Positions 1 to 9,171 are shown, counted from the stretch's first letter. The stretch is DNA of 45,450 nucleotides from an uncultured Alistipes sp. (GCA_944320665.1 CALUII010000013.1:1-45450); one strand, 5' to 3'. Made by a program: numbers and translations. Notes: generated by a model not told the origin, from the sequence alone.

Positions 1-49
1 GTAAAACTGGGTGTTTGTTTTGCAATCTGCTGATTTTCAGCGTTTGTTG

Positions 50-137
50 CGGAGAGAAGGGGATTCGAACCCCTGAAGCCCTTTGGGGGTTTACTCGCTT
101 TCCAGGCGGGCCAGTTCAACCACTCCTGCACCTCTCC
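50..137 (-). tRNA. tRNA-Ser (GGA anticodon)
   Basis: Read on the minus strand, the sequence folds as a class II tRNA. The acceptor stem is GGAGAGG paired with TCTCTCC, with one G-U pair, and the discriminator base is G. There is a long variable arm (stem around CCCCC/AAAG/GGGC), a TTCGAAT T-loop, and an anticodon loop CTGGAAA giving anticodon GGA. The long variable arm and the G discriminator both fit serine. The 3' CCA is not encoded (GCAAC follows), unlike the initiator tRNA at 25528. Confidence 0.95.
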
Positions 138-340
138 GGGTCGCTCGGCGCTCTTGCGCGGATGCAAAGATACGAGTCTTATCGGTGCGGGCAAAAAAAT
201 AGACCGAAAAATTTTTGTTTTTCTGCATTTTGTCCGTGGTCGAGTGGGGTTCCATCGTTTTTTGTGAGGCCGTCGGCCGCCGCTCCGCTTCTCCCCTGTG
301 CGACCTGCAGACGATCCGGAGGGACGGTCTGTGCGGGCAC

Positions 341-1663
341 TCAACGTCCCGTAGCCTGCAGATAGGCGGTCACCTTCTCGCAGTAGGTCGTGCAGGCATC
401 CGTACGCTGGTCGCGGCTCTGTTGCAGCAGGGTCTGGGCATCGAGCAGGTCGGTCAACGAGACGGTGCCTGCCTCGTAGTAGTCGTTGTTCAGACGCAGA
501 TTCTCCTCGGCCGAGGCAATCGAACGTTCGGCTACCTCGATCTGGCTGTAGGCCTCCTGCATTTCGTTCCATTTCGACTCGATCTCGACGAGCATCATGG
601 CGCGGGCATCCTCGCGGTCGTTTTCGGCCTGCTGCTGACGCAGCCGCTCGCGCTTCATGTCCTGCGAGCCGCCCCACCAGCCCGTGATCGGTACCGAGAC
701 GCTGGCGTAGATCATGCCGAAATCCGTATCTTTCGACGTGAGGTCGTGGTAGAAGTATCCGGCGCCGACGCCGACTGACGGGAGGTTCTTGCCCAGAGCC
801 AGCCGTTTGCGGTATCGGGCGGCATCGACCTGAGCGTCGAGCAGCTGGCTCTCGGCGCGACGGTCAACGCCCTCCTCGGGCGTGAGGTAGTAGTCGAGGG
901 GCGAGGCCAGCTGTCCGAAGTCATCGAAGGCGATCTCGAAGTCGCGCTCCTCGATTCCTGTCTGATGGCGGAGCAGCAGTTTCGTGACGCGGATGCCGTT
1001 CTCGACGCGCAGGCGGTCGCTTGTCAGGCGTTGTTGCTGCAATTCGACACGCAGCAGGTCGTTGCGGGTCGTGATGCCCGCCTCGACGGCCGTGCGTACG
1101 CTCGTGTAGAGCTCGTCGAGTTGAGCCTCCACGACGCCGATCGTCTGCAGCTTCTCCTTGAGGGCGACCAGCTGCCAGAAATACTTCTCGGTGGTGGCCA
1201 CCACTTCGTTCTCGGTCAGTTGCAGCTGCAGCGTGCTGACGTCGCGGCCGACGCGGGCCAGTTTGTTGCTGTTGACGATCTGCCCGCCGGCGAAGATCGG
1301 CAGCATGGCCGTTACTCCGGCCATCTTGCCGCGATCCAGCATCTCGAAGGGGATGTTGCTCGGGATGCCGAGTGCGGCGAGGGCCGGGAGGGCCGGCAGC
1401 GTGATGTCGGCCTGCAGCATCGGGTCGCTCGTGCGGAAGATGGCCCCCGTGGCGGAGATCTGCGGGAAATAGTGGGTAAAGGCCTCCTTCGAGGTCTGGG
1501 CAGCGATCTGTACGTCGAGCGCCCCGTTCCGCATCTTGACGTTGTGTTCGAGGGCCAGGTCACGGCACTGTTCGAGCGTGTAGCTGGTCTGCGCCGTCAG
1601 CGGGGCGGCGGCAAGCAGTCCCGCGAGCAGGAGCAGGTGCGACAGACGATTATTGTTCTTCAT
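341..1663 (-). CDS. TolC-family outer membrane efflux channel
   Basis: This is an outer membrane factor that would form the exit duct of the RND efflux system encoded just upstream. The start at 1663 (MKNNNRLSHLLLL...) places a signal peptide ending near ...PLTAQ at the N-terminus; a longer frame from 1684 only adds seven residues before it. The mature part (about 415 residues) shows the usual paired OEP repeats: an N-terminal TLEQCRDLALEHN motif and a C-terminal counterpart ending ...YYEAGTVSLTDLLDAQTLL. It overlaps the end of the RND gene by 14 bases, so translation is probably coupled. Substrate cannot be told from sequence. Confidence 0.9.
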   Translation of the reverse strand: MKNNNRLSHLLLLAGLLAAAPLTAQTSYTLEQCRDLALEHNVKMRNGALDVQIAAQTSKEAFTHYFPQISATGAIFRTSDPMLQADITLPALPALAALGIPSNIPFEMLDRGKMAGVTAMLPIFAGGQIVNSNKLARVGRDVSTLQLQLTENEVVATTEKYFWQLVALKEKLQTIGVVEAQLDELYTSVRTAVEAGITTRNDLLRVELQQQRLTSDRLRVENGIRVTKLLLRHQTGIEERDFEIAFDDFGQLASPLDYYLTPEEGVDRRAESQLLDAQVDAARYRKRLALGKNLPSVGVGAGYFYHDLTSKDTDFGMIYASVSVPITGWWGGSQDMKRERLRQQQAENDREDARAMMLVEIESKWNEMQEAYSQIEVAERSIASAEENLRLNNDYYEAGTVSLTDLLDAQTLLQQSRDQRTDACTTYCEKVTAYLQATGR

Positions 1664-4600
1664 GGCGGGTGTTCGTTTTTGCATTTCCGAATAGTTTCCA
1701 ATAGGTTACGGGCAGCACCGTGACTACGAGGATCATGGCGGCTACCGTGCCGAAGCAGATGACGATACCCATGGGCGTCCAGAGCGAACTGTTGCTGATG
1801 ATCATGGGGATCACACCCACGGCCGTCGTGGCCGAGGTGAGGAAGATCGGGAGCATGCGTCGTTTGCCGGCATCGTAGGCGGCGTCACGCGCCGAGTAGT
1901 GGTGGACGATGCGGAGTTCCTCGGCGTGCTGGAACATGATGATCACGTTGCGCACGACGATACCCATCAGGCTGACGATACCCAGCACGCAGGTGAGGCC
2001 GAAGTCCGTGTCGGTGATCCAGAGGCCGAAGGCGGCTCCGAAGAGGCAGAGGGTGATCGAAACGAGCGAGGCGAGCGAGAGCGAGACCTTCTTGTAGTTG
2101 ATCAGCAGGAAGAGGAAGATGATGCCCAGTCCGGCCAGAATGGTCTGGATGACCGGTGTGACGATCTCCTGATCGCTCTCGATGATGCCGCCGATTTCGG
2201 TGCCGACCCCTTCGGGCATCGGGAAATTGTGGTCGAGTTCGTCGGTCACGCGGTTGAAGGCCTCCGAGGCGTTGTATCCGCGCTTGACGTCGGCAAGGAC
2301 GCTCAACGTGCGGATGCCGTTGCGGCGGACGATCTGTCCTTCGTGCCAGTCGGGTTCGATGTCGGCCACCTGGCGCAGCGGCACCGAAACACCCGGCAGA
2401 GCCGTCGAGATATAGCGGTCGCCGATGCAGTCGGGGGTGGCGTCGGCGCCGTCGTCCTTCAGCACGATCGAGAGCGGGTAGTCACCCTCCCAGAGCGTTC
2501 CGGCTGCGAAGCCGTTCCATGCGGTGGCCGTTTCAACCTCGGCCAGCCCCTTCGTCACACCAAGACGGGCGGCCTCGACCGGTTTCAGACGCACCTCCAC
2601 GCCCGGAAGCGGCTCTTCGTAGTTGGTGTGGATCCAGACCAGTCCGTCGATCGACTGCATGCGGCCCATGAGGCTGTCGGCCGCCTGCTTGAGGGCGGCG
2701 ATGTCGTTGCCGCGGAAACGCACTTCGATCGGATTGGCCACGGACTGATAGTCGAGTTGCTTGAACTTCACGTAGGCATCCGGGAAGTAATCGGCATAAC
2801 GGTCCGTGTATTCGTCGAGCAGGTCACGCGTGTCGCGGATCGACGTGGTGTTGACGATGAACTGTGCGTAGTGTTTCGACGGCATGTTCGGTGCATAGGA
2901 CATGTGGAAGCGCGGCGAGGCCGTGCCGACGAACGACGTGATTGACTTCACGCGATCGTCCCGACGCAGGATGCGCTGCAGGCTGTCTGCCACCTCGGCC
3001 GTGCGGTCGAGCGAGCTGCCCTGCGGCAGGTAGATCTCCACGGCAAACTGGTCGCGGTCGGCCTGCGGCATCATGCGCACGTCGAGGTGCATCAGGAGCA
3101 GCACGGCCAGCACGACCGAGCCGATGGCGCCGGCGATGGTCAGACGCGGCCAGCGGAAGGTCCAGTCCAGGGCACGGTAATAGGCGCGTTGCACGGCGCC
3201 GAGCATGTCGATCTTCTTGGGTTTCGCGCGGCGGTCGGCGTTGAGGCCCTGGCGGATGAGCACGTACTCCATGAAGGGGATGAAGATCATGGCCAGTACG
3301 AGCGACATCATCAGCGAGATGGTGAGCGTCCACGGGAAGTCCTTCAGGAAGTCGTAGTACATGCCCTTCATGGTGCCCAGCAACGGGTAGAAGATGATGC
3401 AGATGCAGCACGTGGCCAGCAGAATTGAGCCGAAGTAGTCCTTGGCGCTGCGCACGGCGGCGTGCCAGCGCGACATGCCCGTATCGAGGTAGGCCAGGTA
3501 GGCGTCGACGACGATGATCGAGTTGTCGACGATCATGCCCAGCACGACGATCAGTGCGGCGAGGGTCACCGTGTTGAGCGGGATGCCCACGACGTACATC
3601 ACGGCCAGCGAGATGAAGATGCTGATCGGGATCGAGACTGCGGCCACGATCGCCGAACGGAAGGGGAAGAGAACCAGCATGACCAGAATCACCACGGCGA
3701 TCGAGACGAAGAGGTCGCGGACGAACGACGAAACGGAATCCCCGACGACCTTCGGCTGGTCGGCGATGCGTTCGATGTGGATGTCGTCGGGCAGCGAGGC
3801 CTTGAAGCGGGCCAGCACTTCGTCCACCTCGCGGCCATAGGCCACGATGTTGGCCCCCTCGCGCATCTCCATCGAGAGGATCAGACACTTGTTGCCGTTG
3901 TAGGTGATGTAGCTGTCCGGATCGTCGTATTCGCGCACGATGCGCGCCACGTCGCGCAGACGGATCACGTGTCCGGCCGGATCGCTCCAGATGATCTGCT
4001 GTGCGATCTCATATTCCGAGTCGTAGCTGGCGGCGAAGTGGATCGGCAGTTCCGAGTCTCCGCTCGTGACCGATCCGCCCGTGGTGGTGAATCCCTGGGC
4101 GAAGAGTTGGGTCATCAGCGTGCGGTTGTCGATGCCGTAGGCCGCCAGCCGATCTTTGTCGATGTAGACACTGATCTGCTCCTTCTGAAGGCCGTAGCGA
4201 CGCAGGTTCGAGACGGATTCGATGCGGCGCAGTTCGCTCTCCAGGTCATCCAGATAGTTCTCCAGTTCGCGGTAGCTGCGCTGTTCGGACTCGAGCGAGA
4301 TGAGCAGGGCCGACGTGTCGCCGAAGTCGTCGTTCACGACCAGCGCCAATACGCCGCTTGGCAGCTGGGCCTTGAATCCGTTGATGCCGTGGCGGATCTT
4401 CGACCAGACGCGGTCCTTGTCGTGTACGTCGTCGTTGAGCTCGACCATGACGTAGCAGACGCCGTCTTGCGACATGGAGTAGGTCTTCGACCGCTTGACC
4501 TCGCCGTAGGTGAAGAGGAACTGCTCGAGCGGTTTGGCCAGCTGCTCCTCGACCTGTTCCGACGTGGCGCCCGGATAGACGCCCACGATCACGCCCTGAC

Positions 4601-4739
4601 GGATGGTGAAGGGCGGAAACTCCTGTTTGGGCATCGTTGCCAGGGCATAGATGCCCAGCGCAACGAGCACGAAGGTGAGCAGGTAGACGATGCGGTGGTA
4701 GCGCATCGCACCTTCGATGATTCCGATGCGGTTTTTCAT
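1650..4739 (-). CDS. RND-family efflux pump, inner membrane subunit
   Basis: A 1029-residue AcrB-like transporter: one N-terminal helix (about residues 15-33), a large periplasmic domain, a block of helices around 335-540, a second periplasmic domain and a final helix block from about 845. Length and layout match HAE-type RND pumps. The helix-4 relay motif reads GMIVDNSIIVVD, where AcrB has a D-D pair, and the helix-10 position reads GIVVRN where AcrB has Lys940. One relay aspartate and an arginine therefore replace the textbook D-D-K set. The start overlaps the stop of the adaptor gene by four bases (ATGA). Likely exports drugs, bile acids or other amphiphiles, but the substrate is unknown. 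Confidence 0.93.
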   Translation of the reverse strand: MKNRIGIIEGAMRYHRIVYLLTFVLVALGIYALATMPKQEFPPFTIRQGVIVGVYPGATSEQVEEQLAKPLEQFLFTYGEVKRSKTYSMSQDGVCYVMVELNDDVHDKDRVWSKIRHGINGFKAQLPSGVLALVVNDDFGDTSALLISLESEQRSYRELENYLDDLESELRRIESVSNLRRYGLQKEQISVYIDKDRLAAYGIDNRTLMTQLFAQGFTTTGGSVTSGDSELPIHFAASYDSEYEIAQQIIWSDPAGHVIRLRDVARIVREYDDPDSYITYNGNKCLILSMEMREGANIVAYGREVDEVLARFKASLPDDIHIERIADQPKVVGDSVSSFVRDLFVSIAVVILVMLVLFPFRSAIVAAVSIPISIFISLAVMYVVGIPLNTVTLAALIVVLGMIVDNSIIVVDAYLAYLDTGMSRWHAAVRSAKDYFGSILLATCCICIIFYPLLGTMKGMYYDFLKDFPWTLTISLMMSLVLAMIFIPFMEYVLIRQGLNADRRAKPKKIDMLGAVQRAYYRALDWTFRWPRLTIAGAIGSVVLAVLLLMHLDVRMMPQADRDQFAVEIYLPQGSSLDRTAEVADSLQRILRRDDRVKSITSFVGTASPRFHMSYAPNMPSKHYAQFIVNTTSIRDTRDLLDEYTDRYADYFPDAYVKFKQLDYQSVANPIEVRFRGNDIAALKQAADSLMGRMQSIDGLVWIHTNYEEPLPGVEVRLKPVEAARLGVTKGLAEVETATAWNGFAAGTLWEGDYPLSIVLKDDGADATPDCIGDRYISTALPGVSVPLRQVADIEPDWHEGQIVRRNGIRTLSVLADVKRGYNASEAFNRVTDELDHNFPMPEGVGTEIGGIIESDQEIVTPVIQTILAGLGIIFLFLLINYKKVSLSLASLVSITLCLFGAAFGLWITDTDFGLTCVLGIVSLMGIVVRNVIIMFQHAEELRIVHHYSARDAAYDAGKRRMLPIFLTSATTAVGVIPMIISNSSLWTPMGIVICFGTVAAMILVVTVLPVTYWKLFGNAKTNTRHEEQ

Positions 4740-5767
4740 AACGTTTCGACTTTAGAACCGTTGCCGATCTTTTGTGTACCCTCCGTGATTACGCGGTCGC
4801 CCGGATGCAGGCCCGAGCGGATTTCGACGCCGCGTTCGGTCAGGGCGCCGACCGTAACGGCCGTGCGTGCGGCGCGTCCCTCGTCCGTGATGGTCCAGAC
4901 GAAGTGCTCGCCCGTGTGTGACAGCTGAATGGCACGGGCCGGCAGGATGATGAGTTGCGGCTCGTCGGCCCGCTGGATGGCGGCGTTGCAGACCATGCCG
5001 GGAAGCAGCGATCCGTCGGAATTGTTCAGGCGGATGCGTACGGCATAGGTGTGCGAGAGGGGATCGCCCTCGACCCCTTTCTCGGTGATGATGCCGCGGA
5101 AGGTGCGGTCGCCCAGTGCGGCAACGCGGATTGTGGCGCGGTCACCGATCTTCAGGTCGGCGATTTCGCGTTCGGGGACGGCAATTTTGGCCAATACCGT
5201 GTGTGTGTCGAGCAGCGTCAGCACGGGCTGTCCCGGGGCGATGTTTTCACCGGCCTCGACGGCACGGCGTCCGATCACACCCGCACACGGCGCCGTCAGG
5301 CGGCTGTCGTTCAGATTCTGCGCCGCGATTTCGGCCGTGGCACGGGCCTGGGCCAGTTTTGTCTGGGCCTCGATGTATTGAATCTCGGGCAGGCTGCCCT
5401 TGTCGTAGAGTTGTTGCAGACGGTTCATGGCATCCTGGGCCTGTCGCAGGGTGGCCTGAGCCGCCTGATCCGTGCTGCGCAGGTTGGTGGCATCGAGGGT
5501 GGCCAGCAGGGCACCCGAAGTGACGTGTTCGCCTTCGCGGACCTCGACGCTCCGTACGGTTCCCGGAACCGGGAAGCTCAGTACGATAACTGACTCCTCT
5601 TCGAGGGTTCCGACATATTCGTGGGTCAACACCGTGGAGTCGGGGGTTACGGTGAGGGCGCAGACGCGGGTGGTGCGTTCGGTTGGCGTCTGGGGCTGTT
5701 GCCCGCATCCGGCCAGTGCGAGACAGAGTGCAGTGAAGAGAGCTGCTGCGATTCGATGGGTACGCAT
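4736..5767 (-). CDS. RND efflux periplasmic adaptor (HlyD/MFP) lipoprotein
   Basis: First gene of the efflux operon; it bridges the RND pump to the TolC-like channel. The 343-residue product has a lipoprotein signal peptide with lipobox LAGC (Cys21), so the adaptor should be anchored in the inner membrane by lipid. Next come the biotinyl-lipoyl half-motif (PGTVRSVEVREGEHV), an alpha-helical hairpin rich in Gln/Ala (about residues 100-150), the returning lipoyl half (SRLTAPCAGVIGRR) and beta-barrel domains. It is divergent from the broken AraC-family gene at 5940, a common arrangement for a local regulator of an efflux operon. Confidence 0.92.
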   Translation of the reverse strand: MRTHRIAAALFTALCLALAGCGQQPQTPTERTTRVCALTVTPDSTVLTHEYVGTLEEESVIVLSFPVPGTVRSVEVREGEHVTSGALLATLDATNLRSTDQAAQATLRQAQDAMNRLQQLYDKGSLPEIQYIEAQTKLAQARATAEIAAQNLNDSRLTAPCAGVIGRRAVEAGENIAPGQPVLTLLDTHTVLAKIAVPEREIADLKIGDRATIRVAALGDRTFRGIITEKGVEGDPLSHTYAVRIRLNNSDGSLLPGMVCNAAIQRADEPQLIILPARAIQLSHTGEHFVWTITDEGRAARTAVTVGALTERGVEIRSGLHPGDRVITEGTQKIGNGSKVETL

Positions 5768-5913
5768 AGAATATAATTTTTATATGTATTGTTACATTTT
5801 CACGATCCAAAGGTCCTCAAAAGTTGTGGGGGGTTAAAGTTCCCGACTTCGGTTGTGTTGTGCTAAAGGTCGAAAATGCGACAAAACGTACTAAATATTA
5901 CCGGTCTCTTGCT

Positions 5914-5921
5914 TATATTTG
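5914..5921 (+). promoter_or_regulatory. Putative -7 promoter element for the AraC-family gene
   Basis: TATATTTG matches the Bacteroidetes -7 consensus TAnnTTTG, but no convincing TTTG lies 19-20 bases upstream. A start site near 5928 would leave a leader of about 12 bases before the ATG at 5940. It also argues against the upstream TTG (5919) as start codon, because that TTG lies inside this element. Confidence 0.4.
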
Positions 5922-5939
5922 TCGAAAAATGCGAATTAT

Positions 5940-6437
5940 ATGGAGAACAATGACGTATTGCCCAGTCTGTCGTTCGGACAGATCTGCGAGCGGTTGGGCA
6001 TCGATCCCATTCAGCAATTCGGCGAAGATTTTCTGATGTTTGATCAGGCAATGTCCGAGGGCATCCCGTTTCGGTTTCCGTGTCGGATCGATGCGCTGAT
6101 CGTGATGTTGTGTACCGGGGGGCGGATCCGAGGCAAGGTGAACCTCAAGGAGTTTGAGGTGACCGAGGGAATGGTCATCATCAACATGCCGATGAATATC
6201 GTGCAGGTCGATTCGGTTGAGGATTCTTCGTTGCGGGGGTTTATCTTCTCGACGCGGTTCATGAAGGGAATACATGTGGATATCAAGAACTTCGTGCCTC
6301 TCTATATGCGTATCCGCAACGAGTCCTGCATCCGTCTGCAGCCGGAGGATCTGTCGTTGTTGAATCGCTACTATACCTTGATTCGGGAGGTCCTGGCTCG
6401 CGGGGGGGGCATGCTGCGGAGAGCACCAATGGGCTGA
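5940..6437 (+). pseudogene. AraC-family regulator, N-terminal part (frameshifted)
   Basis: This frame encodes the N-terminal sensing half of an AraC-type regulator, starting MENNDVLPSLSFGQICERLG and reading through a cupin-like region (FPCRIDALIVMLCTGGRIRG). It loses frame at a run of eight G (6402-6409) and ends with the spurious tail MLRRAPMG. Adding one G, or removing two, joins it in frame to the DNA-binding half at 6410-6901 with a sensible junction (HAAESTNGLIASMVHLF). The repaired protein would be about 320 residues, close to the family's usual length of roughly 290. It may be a true pseudogene, a slipped-strand phase variant or a sequencing error. Expected role, by position, is control of the divergent RND operon. 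Confidence 0.75.
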
Positions 6438-6445
6438 TTGCCTCC

Positions 6446-6901
6446 ATGGTTCATTTGTTCTGCGACATGTTGTCTGACGGAGTGCCCCGGCAGGTGCAGG
6501 TCGAATCTGCAAAGAGCCGTCGACAGATGTTTTTCGAGCAGTTCATGGCGTTGCTCGATCAGTATCATTGCACCGAGCGGTCGTTGAAGTTTTATGCCGA
6601 TCGGCTCTATATTACACCCAAGTATCTTTCGTCGGTCATCAAGGAGGTGAGTGGACGTTCGGCGGCCGATTGGGTCGATGCGTTTGTGGTGCTTGAGGCC
6701 AAGACGCTGCTCAAGTTTTCGGATCTGAGCATCCAGGAGATAGCCTATCGGCTCAATTTTTCGACGCAGTCCTTTTTCGGAAAATACTTCAAGCATCAGA
6801 CCGGCATCTCCCCCAGCGAATACAAGATGCGTGGCGAAAAACTCCCGCGTGCGGAGACAAAGGAGGGGGCCGCGGCATCCGAGAAACTCCCCGGCAGATA
6901 A
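6446..6901 (+). pseudogene. AraC-family regulator, C-terminal DNA-binding part
   Basis: This frame carries the two helix-turn-helix units of the AraC/XylS family. The first is FYADRLYITPKYLSSVIKEV; the second is IQEIAYRLNFSTQSFFGKYF, followed by the family signature KHQTGISPSEYK. The open frame in fact runs from the G-run at 6410; ATG 6446 is only the first methionine in it. On its own it could make a truncated regulator lacking the sensor, but no promoter is visible directly upstream. It is best read as the second part of the gene that begins at 5940. A further run of nine G (6920-6928) lies just beyond the stop codon. Confidence 0.75.
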
Positions 6902-6969
6902 CCGGCTATCGAGTCTGCCGGGGGGGGGCTGTGACCGGTCCGATTGATCGTGAGTGGGGCCTGGGGAAA

Positions 6970-7007
6970 AAGAAGGAGTGCTTCGCTGATGCGAAGCACT
7001 CCTTCTT
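6970..7007. terminator. Bidirectional terminator hairpin
   Basis: Perfect 17-bp stem (6970-6986 with 6991-7007) and a TGAT loop, lying between the convergent AraC-family gene and the lipoprotein gene. Stem ends are AA/TT, giving a short U-stretch in both directions. Confidence 0.85.
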
Positions 7008-7029
7008 GTGTGTGATTCGGGACGAATCC

Positions 7030-8076
7030 TTAGGCCTGCTGCTCGGTCAGAGCGCCCGACCACGTGCCGAAAATGTGGTTGTTGGCGTCGTCGTAGGTGT
7101 CGATTTCGATCTGCCAGTTGGTTTCGTCCAACTTCGTGAGCTTGATCGTGCCGGCCTGAACCGGAGCCTGGATACCGTTCTGCGAGGTCTGCGTGCCGAT
7201 GACGTAGTAGGCTGTCGGTTCGAACGAGCCGTCCTGAGCCATACCCGGATAGAGGACATTGGCAGCGGCGCTGCTCGATACGGCATAGGGGCCCTCGACC
7301 AGTTCGCGGGCCGACGAGTCGGCCTGAAGCACTGCGATGGCAAATCCGGCATCACCCGGATTGGCGGCCTTGATGTCGATGATCGTGTAGCCCAGTCCGA
7401 TGCCGAGTACGTCGCCGTAGAAGGTGTAGATACCTTCGGCCGGGAGTCCGCTCAGCGAGCAATCGCCGGTCAGCGTGCTCATCGGCGTGTAGGTGTTGTT
7501 CTCACCGAAGATGACGCCGCCTTCGTAGGAGCCCTTGACGGTATAGCCCAGGTCGGTCGTTGCATCGATCTCGATCGTGTAGACCTGACCTTCGGCTTCG
7601 GATACGATGATCGTACCGCTGGTGATCCAGCCTACTTCGTTGGTGGTGCTGTTCTCATACCACGAACCTTCGGCCGTGTCGCCGTTCATCTGGCCCGGGA
7701 GGCAGTGCATTTCGGTGGTCTCCTGTGCAATGGTGTAGGTGCCGGCAGCCAGGATCGAGGTGGGGTTCTCGCTGAGAGCGGGGCCGATCAGATCCAGACG
7801 CAGACGGGCATCCGAATAGGCACGATCGTAGCAGTAGATCACGTAGTTGGCCGTACCGTTCTTGTAGTAATCACCGAAGTACTGTGCATGGCTGCGCGAG
7901 ATGGTGAGGTCGAGGTTCTTCTCGAGGTTGACGATCCCGTCTGGTTCGGGTTCGGGGTTGGGGGTCGGATTGGGTTTCGGTTGAGGATCGTCGCTGCTGC
8001 CGCAGGCGATGGCAAGACTCATACCCAGGATGGTCAGCGTGGCAGCTGAGGCTTTGATCAGGTGTTTGAAATTCAT
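7030..8076 (-). CDS. Secreted lipoprotein with duplicated beta-rich domain, unknown function
   Basis: The start at 8076 gives MNFKHLIKASAATLTILG followed by a lipobox (LAIACG, Cys25) and a Pro/Asn/Glu-rich linker (PKPNPTPNPEPEPDG). Upstream in-frame codons would add an unlikely 160 residues without a signal. The 348-residue product is probably on the outer membrane. Two similar segments of about 140 residues are visible. Each has a G-x-Y-x-[IV] strand, a threonine/aromatic middle, an AGTI/SGTI strand and a close: YTIEIDATTDLGYTVKGSYEG in the first and WQIEIDTYDDANNHIFGTWSG in the second. I do not recognise a named family. It has its own consensus-like promoter. Confidence 0.8.
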   Translation of the reverse strand: MNFKHLIKASAATLTILGMSLAIACGSSDDPQPKPNPTPNPEPEPDGIVNLEKNLDLTISRSHAQYFGDYYKNGTANYVIYCYDRAYSDARLRLDLIGPALSENPTSILAAGTYTIAQETTEMHCLPGQMNGDTAEGSWYENSTTNEVGWITSGTIIVSEAEGQVYTIEIDATTDLGYTVKGSYEGGVIFGENNTYTPMSTLTGDCSLSGLPAEGIYTFYGDVLGIGLGYTIIDIKAANPGDAGFAIAVLQADSSARELVEGPYAVSSSAAANVLYPGMAQDGSFEPTAYYVIGTQTSQNGIQAPVQAGTIKLTKLDETNWQIEIDTYDDANNHIFGTWSGALTEQQA

Positions 8077-8123
8077 AGAAAAGAAAAAATTTATTAATGA
8101 GTATTTGTTGTTTTTCCAACCGC

Positions 8124-8155
8124 TAAAAATAGGAAGATTTCCGTGAATAGACAAA
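8124..8155 (-). promoter_or_regulatory. Promoter of the duplicated-domain lipoprotein gene
   Basis: On the minus strand TTTG (8152-8155), a 20-base spacer and TATTTTTA (8124-8131) approximate the Bacteroidetes consensus TTTG-N19/20-TAnnTTTG, with one mismatch in the -7 box. The leader to ATG 8076 is about 40 bases. Confidence 0.6.
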
Positions 8156-8183
8156 TTTCCGCTCTTTTTTTTGGATTGGGAAC

Positions 8184-8212
8184 TTGGGTTTGCGGAAAAA
8201 TTGTTATGTTTG
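8184..8212 (+). promoter_or_regulatory. Promoter of fabI
   Basis: TATGTTTG (8205-8212) is a full match to TAnnTTTG. TTGG (8184-8187) lies 17 bases upstream as a weak -33 element. The promoter is divergent from that of the lipoprotein gene and leaves a leader of about 65 bases. Confidence 0.6.
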
Positions 8213-8284
8213 TCCGATTTTCTATACCAAATGTCCTCCGGGGACAGGCGGTGGGTTAGTGTTAGAATCAAATTTAAAAAACTT

Positions 8285-9148
8285 ATGGCATCCAATCTTC
8301 TGAAAGGGAAAAAAGGACTGATCTTCGGTGCATTGAACGAGCGTTCGATTGCCTGGAAGGTGGCCAAGCGGGCCGTGGCCGAAGGGGCCGAGATCGTCCT
8401 CACCAATACGGCCGTTTCGATCCGTATGGGTACGATCGACGAACTGGCCAAAAAATGCAATACGATCGTCATTCCGGCCGACGCAACCAACGTGGCCGAC
8501 CTCGAACAGCTGATCGACCGTACGATGGAGCACTTCGGCGGACGTTTCGACTTCATGCTTCACTCGATCGGCATGTCGCCCAACGTGCGCAAGGGACGTA
8601 CGTACGACGACCTGGATTACGACTACCTGGCCAAGACGCTCGACGTCTCGGCCATCTCGTTCCACAAGGCGATCCAGACCGTGCGCCGCAAGGATGCACT
8701 CAACGAATGGGGATCGATCGTGGCTCTTTCGTATATTGCGGCACAGCGTACGCTCTACGGCTACAACGACATGGCCGATGCCAAGGCGCTGCTCGAATCC
8801 ATTGCGCGCAGCTTTGGCTACATCTATGGGCGGGAGAAGCACGTCCGTATCAACACCGTGTCGCAGTCGCCGACGCCCACGACCGCGGGCGAGGGGGTGC
8901 TCGGCATGGCCGATCTGATGGAGTTTGCCGAGAGCATGTCGCCGCTGGGCAACGCTACGGCCGAAGACTGCGCGGATTATGTGCTGACGCTCTTCTCGGA
9001 CTACACGCGCAAGGTGACGATGCAGAACCTCTACCACGACGGCGGCTTCTCGTCGATGGGCATGAGCCGTCGGGCGATGCGCACCTATGAGAAGGGACTG
9101 CGTTTCGAGGACGTGCATCAGAACCAGTATCTGACCGACGAGAAATAG
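8285..9148 (+). CDS. fabI: Enoyl-[acyl-carrier-protein] reductase (NADH)
   Basis: Catalyses the last reduction of each fatty-acid elongation cycle in the cytoplasm. The start at 8285 (MASNLLKGKKGLIFG) fits the family; the frame is open further upstream but into the promoter. The 287-residue product has the FabI-type nucleotide-binding start GLIFGALNERSIAW, the HSIGMSPN motif, and the FabI signature Tyr-x6-Lys: Y160 and K167, with M163 between them (YNDMADAK). The substrate-loop region reads SQSPTPTTAG. It is the target class of triclosan-type inhibitors. It stands alone between its own promoter and a strong terminator. Confidence 0.97.
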   Translation: MASNLLKGKKGLIFGALNERSIAWKVAKRAVAEGAEIVLTNTAVSIRMGTIDELAKKCNTIVIPADATNVADLEQLIDRTMEHFGGRFDFMLHSIGMSPNVRKGRTYDDLDYDYLAKTLDVSAISFHKAIQTVRRKDALNEWGSIVALSYIAAQRTLYGYNDMADAKALLESIARSFGYIYGREKHVRINTVSQSPTPTTAGEGVLGMADLMEFAESMSPLGNATAEDCADYVLTLFSDYTRKVTMQNLYHDGGFSSMGMSRRAMRTYEKGLRFEDVHQNQYLTDEK

Positions 9149-9171
9149 GCTGCCGTCGCACGCAGCCGTTG

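Noticed and set aside
1650-4739. Several long plus-strand frames within the RND gene (for example 1899-2945 and 3462-4928)
   Set aside because: All are antisense shadows of a clear RND transporter and show no family features.
8077-8556. N-terminal extension of the duplicated-domain lipoprotein up to 8556
   Set aside because: The frame is open, but it crosses the divergent promoters and the start of fabI; the lipoprotein signal begins at 8076.
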